From Chthonomonas calidirosea T49 (GTDB lineage: Bacteria; Armatimonadota; Chthonomonadetes; Chthonomonadales; Chthonomonadaceae): a stretch of DNA of 64,000 nucleotides. Location: positions 496,001-560,000 of the forward strand of contig NC_021487.1 in assembly GCF_000427095.1 (NCBI RefSeq), in the 5' to 3' direction. Within the stretch, counting starts at the first letter, position 1. The number at the start of each line of letters is the position of its first letter. The translations under genes and the position numbers were made by a program. The notes under the pieces are model-generated. The model searched no databases, was not told the DNA's origin, and was given only the letters and a program-made list of their open reading frames with translations. Below are positions 10,996 through 18,855 of this stretch, piece by piece.

Positions 10996-12273
10996 ATGCC
11001 GAGAATTGAAGATATTGCAGAGAAGGGACATGAACTTATCCCCGTTCCATCGCTACCTTGGTTGGGCCGCGCGATCGCTCCCGGTTTCACTCGTGGGGGT
11101 GTCTACCTTCTGGCAGGAGAACCTGGCATCGGCAAGACGACACTGGCCATGCAGGTGCTCGGCGATTTTGCGATGCAGGGCATCCGGGTGCTCTTCCTAA
11201 CCACCGAACAAGGCCTCGGTGACCTTAAACGCGCCATTCTACGTATTCACGGAGACGCAAACGGCGATCTGCCGCAGCCGATACGAGAGAACTTCTTTCT
11301 TGATGACTCGATCGACGACATCGACGCGCTTCCGCGATTTCTCGCCAGACGGGTGCTCACGGAGGGCGAGCCCTATCACGACGTTCAGGCCATTGTTGTG
11401 GACTCGGTGCAAGGCAGGGGGTTGGCGTCAACAGCTTCTCAAAAATATCGGGCGCTTTATGAATTCGCCGAAAATGCCAAGGCGCAGGGTCTGGTCTCGA
11501 TCCTGATCGGGCACGTTACCAAAAAGGGGCAGATCGCCGGCCCCAAAGATCTTGAGCACAACGTTGATTGCATCATGTACATTCGACGAGCGTTCCGTCT
11601 TCGCCCCTTCTTCGTGCCCAAAAACCGATTTGGGCCGGCCGTTCTCGATCCGCTCGTTCTCATGATGGACAACCGCGGTCGGCTCGTAGAATCCCCCCAT
11701 CGAGCGGCGAAAAGCGCCGCCGTGTTCGGCTATGCGGGCATCGGAGAGGATTTGGCCGAAGGTCAAGCCTCTGTGACTCTTCCGCGCTACGGGTCTCGAC
11801 CGGAGCTCAACGCGCCGTTCTTGCCGTCGAAGAAGGTCAAGCAGCTCCTCAGCGTTCTCAGCACCATAAAGGAGGTCGATCTAACCGATCTCTCTTATGA
11901 GATCAACTGCTACGTGCCCCGTCAGCAGCGCTACCGGGAGGAGCTGGATCTGCCGATAGCGGTCGCCCTGCTGAGTTCCTACCTGCAACGCCCCGTGCCG
12001 GAGGCCGCGCTGTTTGTTGGGGAGCTGGATCTCACGCGCCGGATCCGTCGGCCCGAAAACAAGTATCTCGCCGCCCTGGCCAAGCTCTTGACCGACCCGC
12101 AAAAGGGAAGGATCAAGAGGCTCTATATCGCGGAAGAGTGCGCTAGTGAGCTGGGTAAATTGCGGCCGAACAAAGACGAACCACCGGTCGCCGAATCGGT
12201 CGAGATCGTCCCCGTTTCCGACCTGGAGCGCCTGCTGAAGACGCTCTGGCCAGACCTTTTTGTGGAGGATTGA
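10996..12273 (+). CDS. RadA/Sms-like ATPase lacking the zinc finger, in the defence locus
   Basis: A 425-residue RecA-fold ATPase clearly of the RadA (Sms) family. Walker A is GEPGIGKT at 41-48, Walker B is AIVVDSVQ near 132-139, the stretch IGHVTKKGQIAGPKDLEH matches RadA, and the RadA signature KNRFG is at 209-213. The last 130 residues fit the Lon-protease-like P domain (LDLPIAVALLSS; FVGELDLTRRIRRP). The N-terminal four-cysteine zinc finger of ordinary RadA is missing: the protein starts directly before the RecA fold. Start chosen from GGGAGGAG 5 nt upstream. It ends 3 nt before the HNH-like gene. Housekeeping RadA moves branched DNA in recombination; here it is probably a specialised defence paralogue. 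The chromosomal radA is not in this window. Confidence 0.88.
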   Translation: MPRIEDIAEKGHELIPVPSLPWLGRAIAPGFTRGGVYLLAGEPGIGKTTLAMQVLGDFAMQGIRVLFLTTEQGLGDLKRAILRIHGDANGDLPQPIRENFFLDDSIDDIDALPRFLARRVLTEGEPYHDVQAIVVDSVQGRGLASTASQKYRALYEFAENAKAQGLVSILIGHVTKKGQIAGPKDLEHNVDCIMYIRRAFRLRPFFVPKNRFGPAVLDPLVLMMDNRGRLVESPHRAAKSAAVFGYAGIGEDLAEGQASVTLPRYGSRPELNAPFLPSKKVKQLLSVLSTIKEVDLTDLSYEINCYVPRQQRYREELDLPIAVALLSSYLQRPVPEAALFVGELDLTRRIRRPENKYLAALAKLLTDPQKGRIKRLYIAEECASELGKLRPNKDEPPVAESVEIVPVSDLERLLKTLWPDLFVED

Positions 12274-12276
12274 CAG

Positions 12277-12771
12277 ATGCCATCCAAAGCCGTGCCAGAA
12301 ATCGTTGAAGACTACATTCTCTACTACTATGCCAAGCTCGTCATCGCCGCCTCCGCGGGCGAGGGAGGCAACTACCGATTCATTATGGATCGGTATAAGA
12401 AGCTGAAGAGCGGCGAGATCAAAATGTCGGACTACGACAGGGAGATCCAAAAAGAGGCGCAGCAGCCCGGCATCTGTGCGTTCTGCCAAAGGCAGGGGCA
12501 GACAGTGCCCGTTGAGGTGATACCTCGCCGGCTGGGAGGGCCTGTCGGCGTCCAAAACCTTGTTCACGCGTGCAGCAACTGCGCCAAATCCAAGGGCGAC
12601 AAGGATCTCCTCACCTGGTGGTGTGACGAGCTCGGACGGGACAAGGACGAGCTGCCCCGGATTCCAGCGGGCCTGTTTCTTAAGATGGCCCACGAACGTC
12701 ACCAGATCGCCTTTACGCTCCATCAACGGTGCACCAACATTCGCGAGATTTGGGAAGGGGCCCAGCCGTGA
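12277..12771 (+). CDS. HNH-like zinc protein with degenerate catalytic site
   Basis: A 164-residue protein with the frame of an HNH-family zinc fold: CAFC at 67-70, CSNC at 99-102, and LGGPVGVQNLVHAC between them, followed by KSKGDKDLLTWW. The four cysteines that hold structural zinc are kept. The first catalytic His expected in the (D/E)H-I-I-P motif is missing (V79-E80-V81-I82-P83), and the CN of the last motif reads CA. A long helical N-terminal part precedes the fold. It is probably not a standard active nuclease; a DNA-binding or regulatory zinc module is possible. Start from the GGAGG site before 12277. Its stop overlaps the methylase start (GTGA), so the two are translationally coupled. 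Confidence 0.72.
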   Translation: MPSKAVPEIVEDYILYYYAKLVIAASAGEGGNYRFIMDRYKKLKSGEIKMSDYDREIQKEAQQPGICAFCQRQGQTVPVEVIPRRLGGPVGVQNLVHACSNCAKSKGDKDLLTWWCDELGRDKDELPRIPAGLFLKMAHERHQIAFTLHQRCTNIREIWEGAQP

Positions 12772-15764
12772 TTCCTAAAGGCTGCAAGCGATTGGCCGAG
12801 GTGGATTTCCCGATCGCGGAGGTTTCGAAGCAAGCGGCGCGGGAAAAGTCGATCCGACACGGACATCCCTCAACGCTGCACCTATGGTGGGCGCGGCGAC
12901 CACTGGCATCGTGCCGGGCGGTACTGCTTGGACTGCTCTTCCCCGATCCGTGCGATCCGCTCTGTCCGGGAGATTTCAAAGCGAAAGCGCGCGAACTGCT
13001 GCCGAAGGTGGGTTGCGGCAGTGGCGAGAGCGACGAGGCGTTGCGGCGAGGGCTTCTCAAGTTCATCGCCGACTTCGCCAACTGGGATCTCGCCACCAAC
13101 CAGACCTACCTTGAGGTCTCCAGGGCGCTGGTGCAGGCGGCCTATCCGGAGGAACCGCCGCTCGTTGTGGATCCCTTTGCCGGCGGGGGCTCGATCCCGC
13201 TCGAGGCGCTACGGCTCGGATGCGAAACGTTCGCCAGCGATCTCAACCCGGTTGCCTGCCTAATCCTCAAGGTCATGCTCGAAGTCATCCCGCGGCATGG
13301 GCCGAAGCTGGCCGAGGAGCTGCGCCGCGTGGGCGCGGAGATCAAGCGCCAGGCGGAGATGGAGTTGGCGGAGCTCTACCCGAAAGATCCGGATGGCGCC
13401 ACGCCCATCGCCTATCTTTGGGCGCGCACGGTGCGCTGCGAATCGCCCAACTGCGGCGCGGAGATTCCGCTCATGCGCTCGTTCTGGCTCTGCAAAAAGC
13501 CGAACCGAAAGCGGGCTCTTCGGTATCGGGTGGAGAGGGCATGGGGAAAGCCGCCGGAGGTCGTCTTTGAGGTCTTCGAGCCGGCGAGCGAGAGAGAGGT
13601 GCCCCCAGGCACCGTGAGCCGTGCGCGAGCGACCTGTCTCTGCTGCGGCATGGTGCTTCCACCCGAGCGGGTGCGAGCGCAACTGGTCGCGCAGCGCGGC
13701 GGCGGGGATGTCGTCTTCGATGATAAGGGCCGGCGCATCGGCGGGGCGCGGCTGCTCGCCGTTGTGACGCTCAAGCCCGGCGAGACGGGACGACACTACC
13801 GCCTCCCGACGGAGCGCGACTACGCAGCCGTGTACCGCGCGCAGGAACGCCTCGCGAAGCTGCTCGAGGAGTGGGAGCGCGGCGGGAAGCAGGGGCTATG
13901 CCCGGTGCCCGATGAGCCGCTGCCGCTAATGAGCGGGACCTTCAACGTCCCGATTTACGGGATGAACCGCTGGGGCGACCTCTTCACGGCGCGGCAGAAG
14001 GTAGCGCTGGTGACGCTGGCGCGGCTGGTGCGTGAGCGGCCGGCGAGCGAGGACGGCGCGGTGCGCGAGGAAATGGCGCTGGTGGTGAATCGGCTCGCGG
14101 ACGGGAATTCGTCACTGACTAGGTGGCAGAATGGCCCTGAGAAAATCAGCAACAACTATTCTCGCCAAGCCTTGCCAATCGTTTGGGATTTTGCTGAGGC
14201 TTGCATTTTCGCGGACGCGACTCGAAGCCTCGCAAGTATGTTTGAATGGGTTGCAGAATATGCTCGCGCCCAGTGCGGCTTTCACCCTGGCCAAGTCCAG
14301 CCCGCCGATGCCGCCGAGCATCCGCTGCCCGACGAGACGGCGCATGTCTGGTTTACCGACCCGCCGTACTACTTCGCGGTTCCCTACGCCGACCTCTCCG
14401 ACTTCTTCTTCGTCTGGCTCAAGCGCGCCCTGCCAGGGCATCCGCTCCTGCGCGACCCGTTCGATCCCCAGAATCCGCTCACACCCAAGGCGCGCGAGGT
14501 CTGCGAGATGAAGCACTGGAATCCCGATCGTTACGCGGATAAGGACAAAGCCTTCTTCGAGGAAGGCATGCGCCGCGCCTTCGCGGAAGGCCGCCGCGTG
14601 TTGCGGGAGGATGGCGTCGCCTCCGTGGTCTTCGCCCACAAGACCACCGAGGGGTGGGAGGCCCTGCTTTCCGGGCTCATCAAAGGCGGCTGGACGATCA
14701 CCGGCTCCTGGCCCATCGCCACCGAGATGGCCTCGCGCCTGCGTGCTCGCGAGTCCGCCGCCCTCGCCACGAGCGTCCATCTCATCTGCCGCCCACGGCC
14801 CGAAGATGCTCCGGTGGGCGACTGGGCGGATGTGCTGCGGGAGCTGCCCAAGCGCGTTGGAGACTGGATGGAGCGGCTCCAGGCCGAAGGCATCCGCGGC
14901 GCCGATCTGGTGTTTGCCTGCATCGGGCCGGCGCTCGAGATCTTCAGCCGCTACCGCAAGGTCGAGACCGCCGAGGGGCGCGAGGTGAAACTGGCCGCGT
15001 ATCTGGAAAAAGTCTGGGAGGTGGTCGGGCGCACGGCGCTCGAGAACGTCCTCGGCACGGAGGAAGCCAAAGCGCGAAACGGGGCCGCGGGAGCGCTGGA
15101 GGAGGATGCCCGACTCACGGCGCTCTTCCTCTGGACGCTGCAAACCACCGAAGGCCAGAACGGCGGAGACGAAAACCCTACCGAAGACGATGAGGAGGAG
15201 ACGGAGGAGGACGAGGAATCGCCTTCCAAGGGAGCCACGAGGGGCTACAGCCTGGTCTTCGACGTGGTGCGCCGCTTCGCCCAGCCCTTAGGGATCGACC
15301 TCCCTAGCTGGGAAAGGCGGATCATCGAGACCAACAAAGGCGTCGTCCGCTTGCTGGCCGTCAGCGAGCGTGCCGGACAGCTCTTCGCAGACGACGGCGC
15401 AATGGCCTCCGCCGAGTGGATCGCTGAGGCTCCGGCGAAGACCTCCCAGCTGACGCTCTTCTCCGAGCTGGAGGGAGAACGCGCGCCCAAGGTAGGTCGC
15501 CGAGATGGGAGGCGCAAGGCCCTCATGACCCCAGGCGACGTGGAATTCCCGCAGGATCGGGCGGCGACCACCCTCGACCGCCTCCATGCGGCCATGCTCC
15601 TGCAGGCGTGGGGCCAGACGAGCGCCCTGCGCGCGCTTCTGAAAGCCGAGCAGGAACGCGGGCCGGACTTTTTGCGCCTGGCCAACGCGCTCTCGGCCCT
15701 CTATCCGAAAGGCAGCGAGGAGAAGCGCCTGCTGGATGCGATGCTCTTGGCGGTGCCGCGATGA
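12768..15764 (+). CDS. DUF1156 DNA methylase (adenine-specific type, defence)
   Basis: A 998-residue DNA methyltransferase of the DUF1156/COG1743 family. The family N-terminus (AEVDFPIAEVSKQAAREKS, then HPSTLHLWWARRPL) is intact. The AdoMet-binding motif DPFAGGGSI begins at D135, and the catalytic motif DPPY is at 531-534. Two cysteine pairs (CESPNCG; CLCCG) suggest a zinc-bound insert between them. The GTG at 12768, overlapping the HNH-like stop as GTGA, is the best start: the upstream GGAAGGGG site fits and family similarity begins at once. An upstream ATG at 12729 lies inside the HNH-like gene. The expected role is to mark host DNA as self. Coding GC is well above the window average, with a lower-GC patch at about 14105-14270. 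Confidence 0.93.
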   Translation: MIPKGCKRLAEVDFPIAEVSKQAAREKSIRHGHPSTLHLWWARRPLASCRAVLLGLLFPDPCDPLCPGDFKAKARELLPKVGCGSGESDEALRRGLLKFIADFANWDLATNQTYLEVSRALVQAAYPEEPPLVVDPFAGGGSIPLEALRLGCETFASDLNPVACLILKVMLEVIPRHGPKLAEELRRVGAEIKRQAEMELAELYPKDPDGATPIAYLWARTVRCESPNCGAEIPLMRSFWLCKKPNRKRALRYRVERAWGKPPEVVFEVFEPASEREVPPGTVSRARATCLCCGMVLPPERVRAQLVAQRGGGDVVFDDKGRRIGGARLLAVVTLKPGETGRHYRLPTERDYAAVYRAQERLAKLLEEWERGGKQGLCPVPDEPLPLMSGTFNVPIYGMNRWGDLFTARQKVALVTLARLVRERPASEDGAVREEMALVVNRLADGNSSLTRWQNGPEKISNNYSRQALPIVWDFAEACIFADATRSLASMFEWVAEYARAQCGFHPGQVQPADAAEHPLPDETAHVWFTDPPYYFAVPYADLSDFFFVWLKRALPGHPLLRDPFDPQNPLTPKAREVCEMKHWNPDRYADKDKAFFEEGMRRAFAEGRRVLREDGVASVVFAHKTTEGWEALLSGLIKGGWTITGSWPIATEMASRLRARESAALATSVHLICRPRPEDAPVGDWADVLRELPKRVGDWMERLQAEGIRGADLVFACIGPALEIFSRYRKVETAEGREVKLAAYLEKVWEVVGRTALENVLGTEEAKARNGAAGALEEDARLTALFLWTLQTTEGQNGGDENPTEDDEEETEEDEESPSKGATRGYSLVFDVVRRFAQPLGIDLPSWERRIIETNKGVVRLLAVSERAGQLFADDGAMASAEWIAEAPAKTSQLTLFSELEGERAPKVGRRDGRRKALMTPGDVEFPQDRAATTLDRLHAAMLLQAWGQTSALRALLKAEQERGPDFLRLANALSALYPKGSEEKRLLDAMLLAVPR

Positions 15765-15926
15765 TGGCCACTCGCACGGAGACGTGGTACGGACCGATGG
15801 CTCTCGATAGCGGATTCTCTTGCTGCCATAAAGCTTGCGCAGCCGCTGCCTGCGCAAACCGCGCACAACGGAAGAGATCGGCAGCCGAGCCGTTCGCCCA
15901 TAGATAAAGACCGTAGGAGGAACGTG

Positions 15927-18740
15927 ATGGAAGCTTGGTATAAAGTTGCCACACCGCGAGAGGAAGTTCGGGAAGGAAGATCCTTCAACCCAGATGAGTT
16001 TGCCATTGCCCTGGAACAGGTCGTGGCCGGCACGGCGCCCGAAGACTATCGGGATCCTGCGCAGTTCTTCGCACGCACCTACTTCACGCGCGCGCTGCGC
16101 GAGCATGTGGGCATGGTCTTGCGCAGGCTATCGGGCCGAACCGACAACACGGCGCCGGTGTTGACCTTGATCACCCAGTTCGGCGGCGGCAAGACCCACA
16201 CGCTAACCACTCTCTACCACCTTGTCACGAGCGGCGAGAGGGCCGCCAGCTACCCAGGGGTTGGTGACCTCTTACGCGAATCGGGCCTCACGTCGGTTCC
16301 GAAGGCGCGAGTGGGCGTCTTCGTGGGAAACGCCTGGGACCCACAGGAAGGCCGGGAGACCCCGTGGATCGACCTTGCCCGCCAGCTCGCGGGCCACAAG
16401 GGCGTCGCAGCGCTTGGGACTTCCGCAAGGACGGTCCCGCCGGGAACCGAATCCCTCGCGCGCGTCTTCCAGGCGGCCGAGGCGCCGGTGCTCATCCTCT
16501 TCGACGAGGTGCTGAACTTCCTCAACCGGCATCGCGGCATGGCGGAAGCCTTCCATGCCTTCATTCAGAATCTCACCGTGGCTATGACGGGAACAACCCA
16601 CGGCGCGGCGGTGATCAGCCTCCCGCGCAGTCAGGTCGAGATGACCGACTGGGACATGCTGTGGCAGGACAGGATCACCAAGGTGGTTCGCCGCGTGTCC
16701 AAAGACCTCATCGTCAACGACGAGACGGCGATCAGCGAGGTCGTCCGGCGGCGGCTCTTCGAGCACCTGGGAAACGAGAACGTGCGGAAGAACGTGGCGA
16801 GGGCCTTCGCCGACTGGTGCTTCGAGCGACGGGCGCAACTCCCGCGGGAGTGGACGGCTGTGGACACCGTGGCGTCGGAAGCCAAGGCGAAGGAGATACT
16901 CCGCGGGCGGTTTGAGGCGTGCTATCCCTTTCACCCTGCCACCCTCTCGGTCTTTCAGCGGAAGTGGCAAGCTCTCCCGCAGTATCAGCAGACGCGTGGA
17001 ACGCTGGCGATGCTGGCTCAGTGGATCGCTTGGGCGTATCGCGACGGCTTCACGACGGCTCGGCGAGAACCGCTGATCACGCTTGGGTCGGCTCCACTTC
17101 ACGACATGGGGTTTCGCAGCACGATCTTCGGTCAACTGGGAGAATCTCGGCTTGCCGCGGCCATCGAGGCGGACATCGCCGGGCAGCATTCGCATGCGCG
17201 GGCGCTAGACGCCGACACGCAAGGGCTGCTGCGCGACATCCACCGCCGGGTGGGAACGGCGATCCTCTTCGAATCCTCAGGCGGGCAGACGGATAAGGTG
17301 GCTCATTTGCCGGAGCTGCGCTTCGCCCTCGGCGAGCCAGGCATTGACACGACGTCTGTGGACAATGCGGCCTTTGCCCTGGAAGCCCAGTCCTACTTCA
17401 TCCGCCGAATGGGCTCGGACGGGTTCAAGATCAGCTACCAGCCCACGCTGAAGAAGGTGGTCAACGACCGGCGCGCCTCTCTGGATGAAGAGGAAGAGAT
17501 CAAACCCGCCATTCGCAAGTTCGTCGAGAGCGAGTTCCGCCGTGGGGCGAGCATTCCCTTGGTTCTATTCCCTCGCGATGGGGCCGAGGTTCCCGACTCA
17601 CCTAGGCTCACGCTTATTGTCACCGATCCGGAGGCGGAGTGGAACGGAAAGAACGCGTTTCGAGAGCAGATCGCCGAATGGACGAAATACAGGGGCAAGC
17701 TGCCGCGCCTCTACCCTGGAGCGCTGGTGTGGTGTATCAAAAAGCCAGGCCGTGAGCTGCGAGAGAGGGTCGAGCTGTGGCTTGCGTGGAAGAAGGTCGC
17801 CCAGGAGTTGGCCAACGGCACGCTTGGCGGGGAGTTCGACCGAGCGGAGCGGGACGATATCCACTTGAAGGTGAAGGATGCCGAAGAGGCCGCCAGGAAC
17901 GAGGTCTGGGGAGGCTATCGGTTCGTAGTGATCGCCGACTACGAGGAGAACGATGGCCTCAAGGTGTTCGACCTCGGATCCGGTTACTCCAGCAACAATG
18001 AGACCTTGTGCAGCCGAGTCATCGACGCCCTCAAGTCGGCTGGGGAGCTCAACTTTTCATTCGAAGCAGGATATCTCGATCGGAAGTGGCCGCCCGCGCT
18101 CAAGGAAGCGGGAGCATGGCCGCTCGCTAGCTTACGGCAGAGCTTCCTCAACGGCTCGCTTACACGCTTGCCCGATCCCGACACGACCCTACGCACGAAG
18201 ATCGTTGAGTTCGTGGAGAGGGGCGACTTCGGCCTCGCTTTTGGGCAGAGACCCGATGGAACCTACGAGCGAGTCTGGTTTCAGGAGCGGATTTCACCCG
18301 ACGAAGTGGCTTTCGAGCCGGATGTGTTCCTCCTCACTAAAACCAAAGCGCAGTCGTTGACGTCGGAGGTTTCGCTAACGGCCTCCCTTGTGCTGGAACC
18401 GCAGGCAGCCCCTCCTAAAGACAGTCTTAAAGACAGTCTTAAAGACAGTCTTACAGACCGTCCAGACGTCAGCATCGCGGCCAAGCCGAGCATGGAGATT
18501 GCCCCGGAGGTTAAGACGAAAACCCTGCGTCTGGTGGGTGCCCTTCCGCCCGAAGTGTGGAGCCGTTTCGGGGTGAAGGTCTTGCCGAAGCTTCAGCCGG
18601 GCTCCGAGCTCAAGCTCCGCATTGACCTCTCCGTAAAGGTCAGCCGCGACCTAGCGGACAGCTTGTTGTCGGAGCTGCGGCAGACCCTCGCCGATCTCGC
18701 CCTGGCGGACACGGTGGAAATCCAAGAGTCTGACCTGTAG
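15927..18740 (+). CDS. DUF499 AAA-type ATPase (defence)
   Basis: A 937-residue P-loop ATPase of the DUF499/COG1483 family that typically accompanies DUF1156 methylases. It has the family N-terminus (EEVREGRSFNPDEFAIAL), Walker A FGGGKTHTL with K89, and Walker B VLILFDEV with D193. The middle part holds family motifs such as RGTLAMLAQWI. The C-terminal third carries a linker of three KDSL repeats, then a domain of about 80 residues. GTG (15924) and ATG (15927) both follow TAGGAGG; ATG has the better spacing. A 162-nt gap from the methylase contains an 8-bp inverted repeat (TTGCGCAG/CTGCGCAA, 15835-15857), so separate control is possible. The mechanism in immunity is unknown to me. Confidence 0.92.
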   Translation: MEAWYKVATPREEVREGRSFNPDEFAIALEQVVAGTAPEDYRDPAQFFARTYFTRALREHVGMVLRRLSGRTDNTAPVLTLITQFGGGKTHTLTTLYHLVTSGERAASYPGVGDLLRESGLTSVPKARVGVFVGNAWDPQEGRETPWIDLARQLAGHKGVAALGTSARTVPPGTESLARVFQAAEAPVLILFDEVLNFLNRHRGMAEAFHAFIQNLTVAMTGTTHGAAVISLPRSQVEMTDWDMLWQDRITKVVRRVSKDLIVNDETAISEVVRRRLFEHLGNENVRKNVARAFADWCFERRAQLPREWTAVDTVASEAKAKEILRGRFEACYPFHPATLSVFQRKWQALPQYQQTRGTLAMLAQWIAWAYRDGFTTARREPLITLGSAPLHDMGFRSTIFGQLGESRLAAAIEADIAGQHSHARALDADTQGLLRDIHRRVGTAILFESSGGQTDKVAHLPELRFALGEPGIDTTSVDNAAFALEAQSYFIRRMGSDGFKISYQPTLKKVVNDRRASLDEEEEIKPAIRKFVESEFRRGASIPLVLFPRDGAEVPDSPRLTLIVTDPEAEWNGKNAFREQIAEWTKYRGKLPRLYPGALVWCIKKPGRELRERVELWLAWKKVAQELANGTLGGEFDRAERDDIHLKVKDAEEAARNEVWGGYRFVVIADYEENDGLKVFDLGSGYSSNNETLCSRVIDALKSAGELNFSFEAGYLDRKWPPALKEAGAWPLASLRQSFLNGSLTRLPDPDTTLRTKIVEFVERGDFGLAFGQRPDGTYERVWFQERISPDEVAFEPDVFLLTKTKAQSLTSEVSLTASLVLEPQAAPPKDSLKDSLKDSLTDRPDVSIAAKPSMEIAPEVKTKTLRLVGALPPEVWSRFGVKVLPKLQPGSELKLRIDLSVKVSRDLADSLLSELRQTLADLALADTVEIQESDL
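18416..18451 (+). repeat. Three perfect 12-bp tandem repeats inside the DUF499 gene
   Basis: The unit TAAAGACAGTCT occurs three times in a row, followed by a degenerate fourth copy. It encodes three KDSL units in a linker after the family core. As 12 is a multiple of 3, gain or loss of a unit keeps the frame. Confidence 0.9.
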
Positions 18741-18762
18741 GGGCGCACGGCAGACTCTTGGA
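18721..18762 (+). terminator. 12-bp inverted repeat at the end of the defence locus
   Basis: TCCAAGAGTCTG (18721-18732) and CAGACTCTTGGA (18751-18762) form a perfect 12-bp stem with an 18-nt loop that includes the DUF499 stop codon. There is no T-run, so this may be an RNA-stabilising or bidirectional structure rather than a classical intrinsic terminator. The converging gene on the other strand ends at 18856. Confidence 0.5.
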
Positions 18763-18766
18763 ACGC

Positions 18767-18834
18767 TGGGAGCGCAGGCATCCCTGCCTGCAAATTAGAT
18801 TTCTTTACCTGCAGACTAGAAGTCTGCACTCCCA
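18767..18834. repeat. Three-stem inverted-repeat element (REP-like)
   Basis: An outer stem TGGGAG (18767-18772) with CTCCCA (18829-18834) encloses two perfect hairpins: GCAGGCA/TGCCTGC (18774-18791, 4-nt loop) and TGCAGACT/AGTCTGCA (18810-18828, 3-nt loop). The T-shaped layout is typical of dispersed intergenic palindromic repeats. It lies between convergent genes. No second copy is seen in this window. Confidence 0.6.
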
Positions 18835-18855
18835 GGAGGGTTGCCTATACCTCTG

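Noticed and set aside
12713-15685. Many long open frames on both strands across the methylase gene
   Set aside because: They are shadows created by high third-position GC; only the frame with the DUF1156, DPFAGGG and DPPY motifs is kept.
7402-18740. Classical DISARM class 1 or BREX locus
   Set aside because: drmA, drmB and drmC, or pglZ, brxC and brxL, are absent; the DUF1156 and DUF499 genes point to the helicase-methylase-ATPase type.
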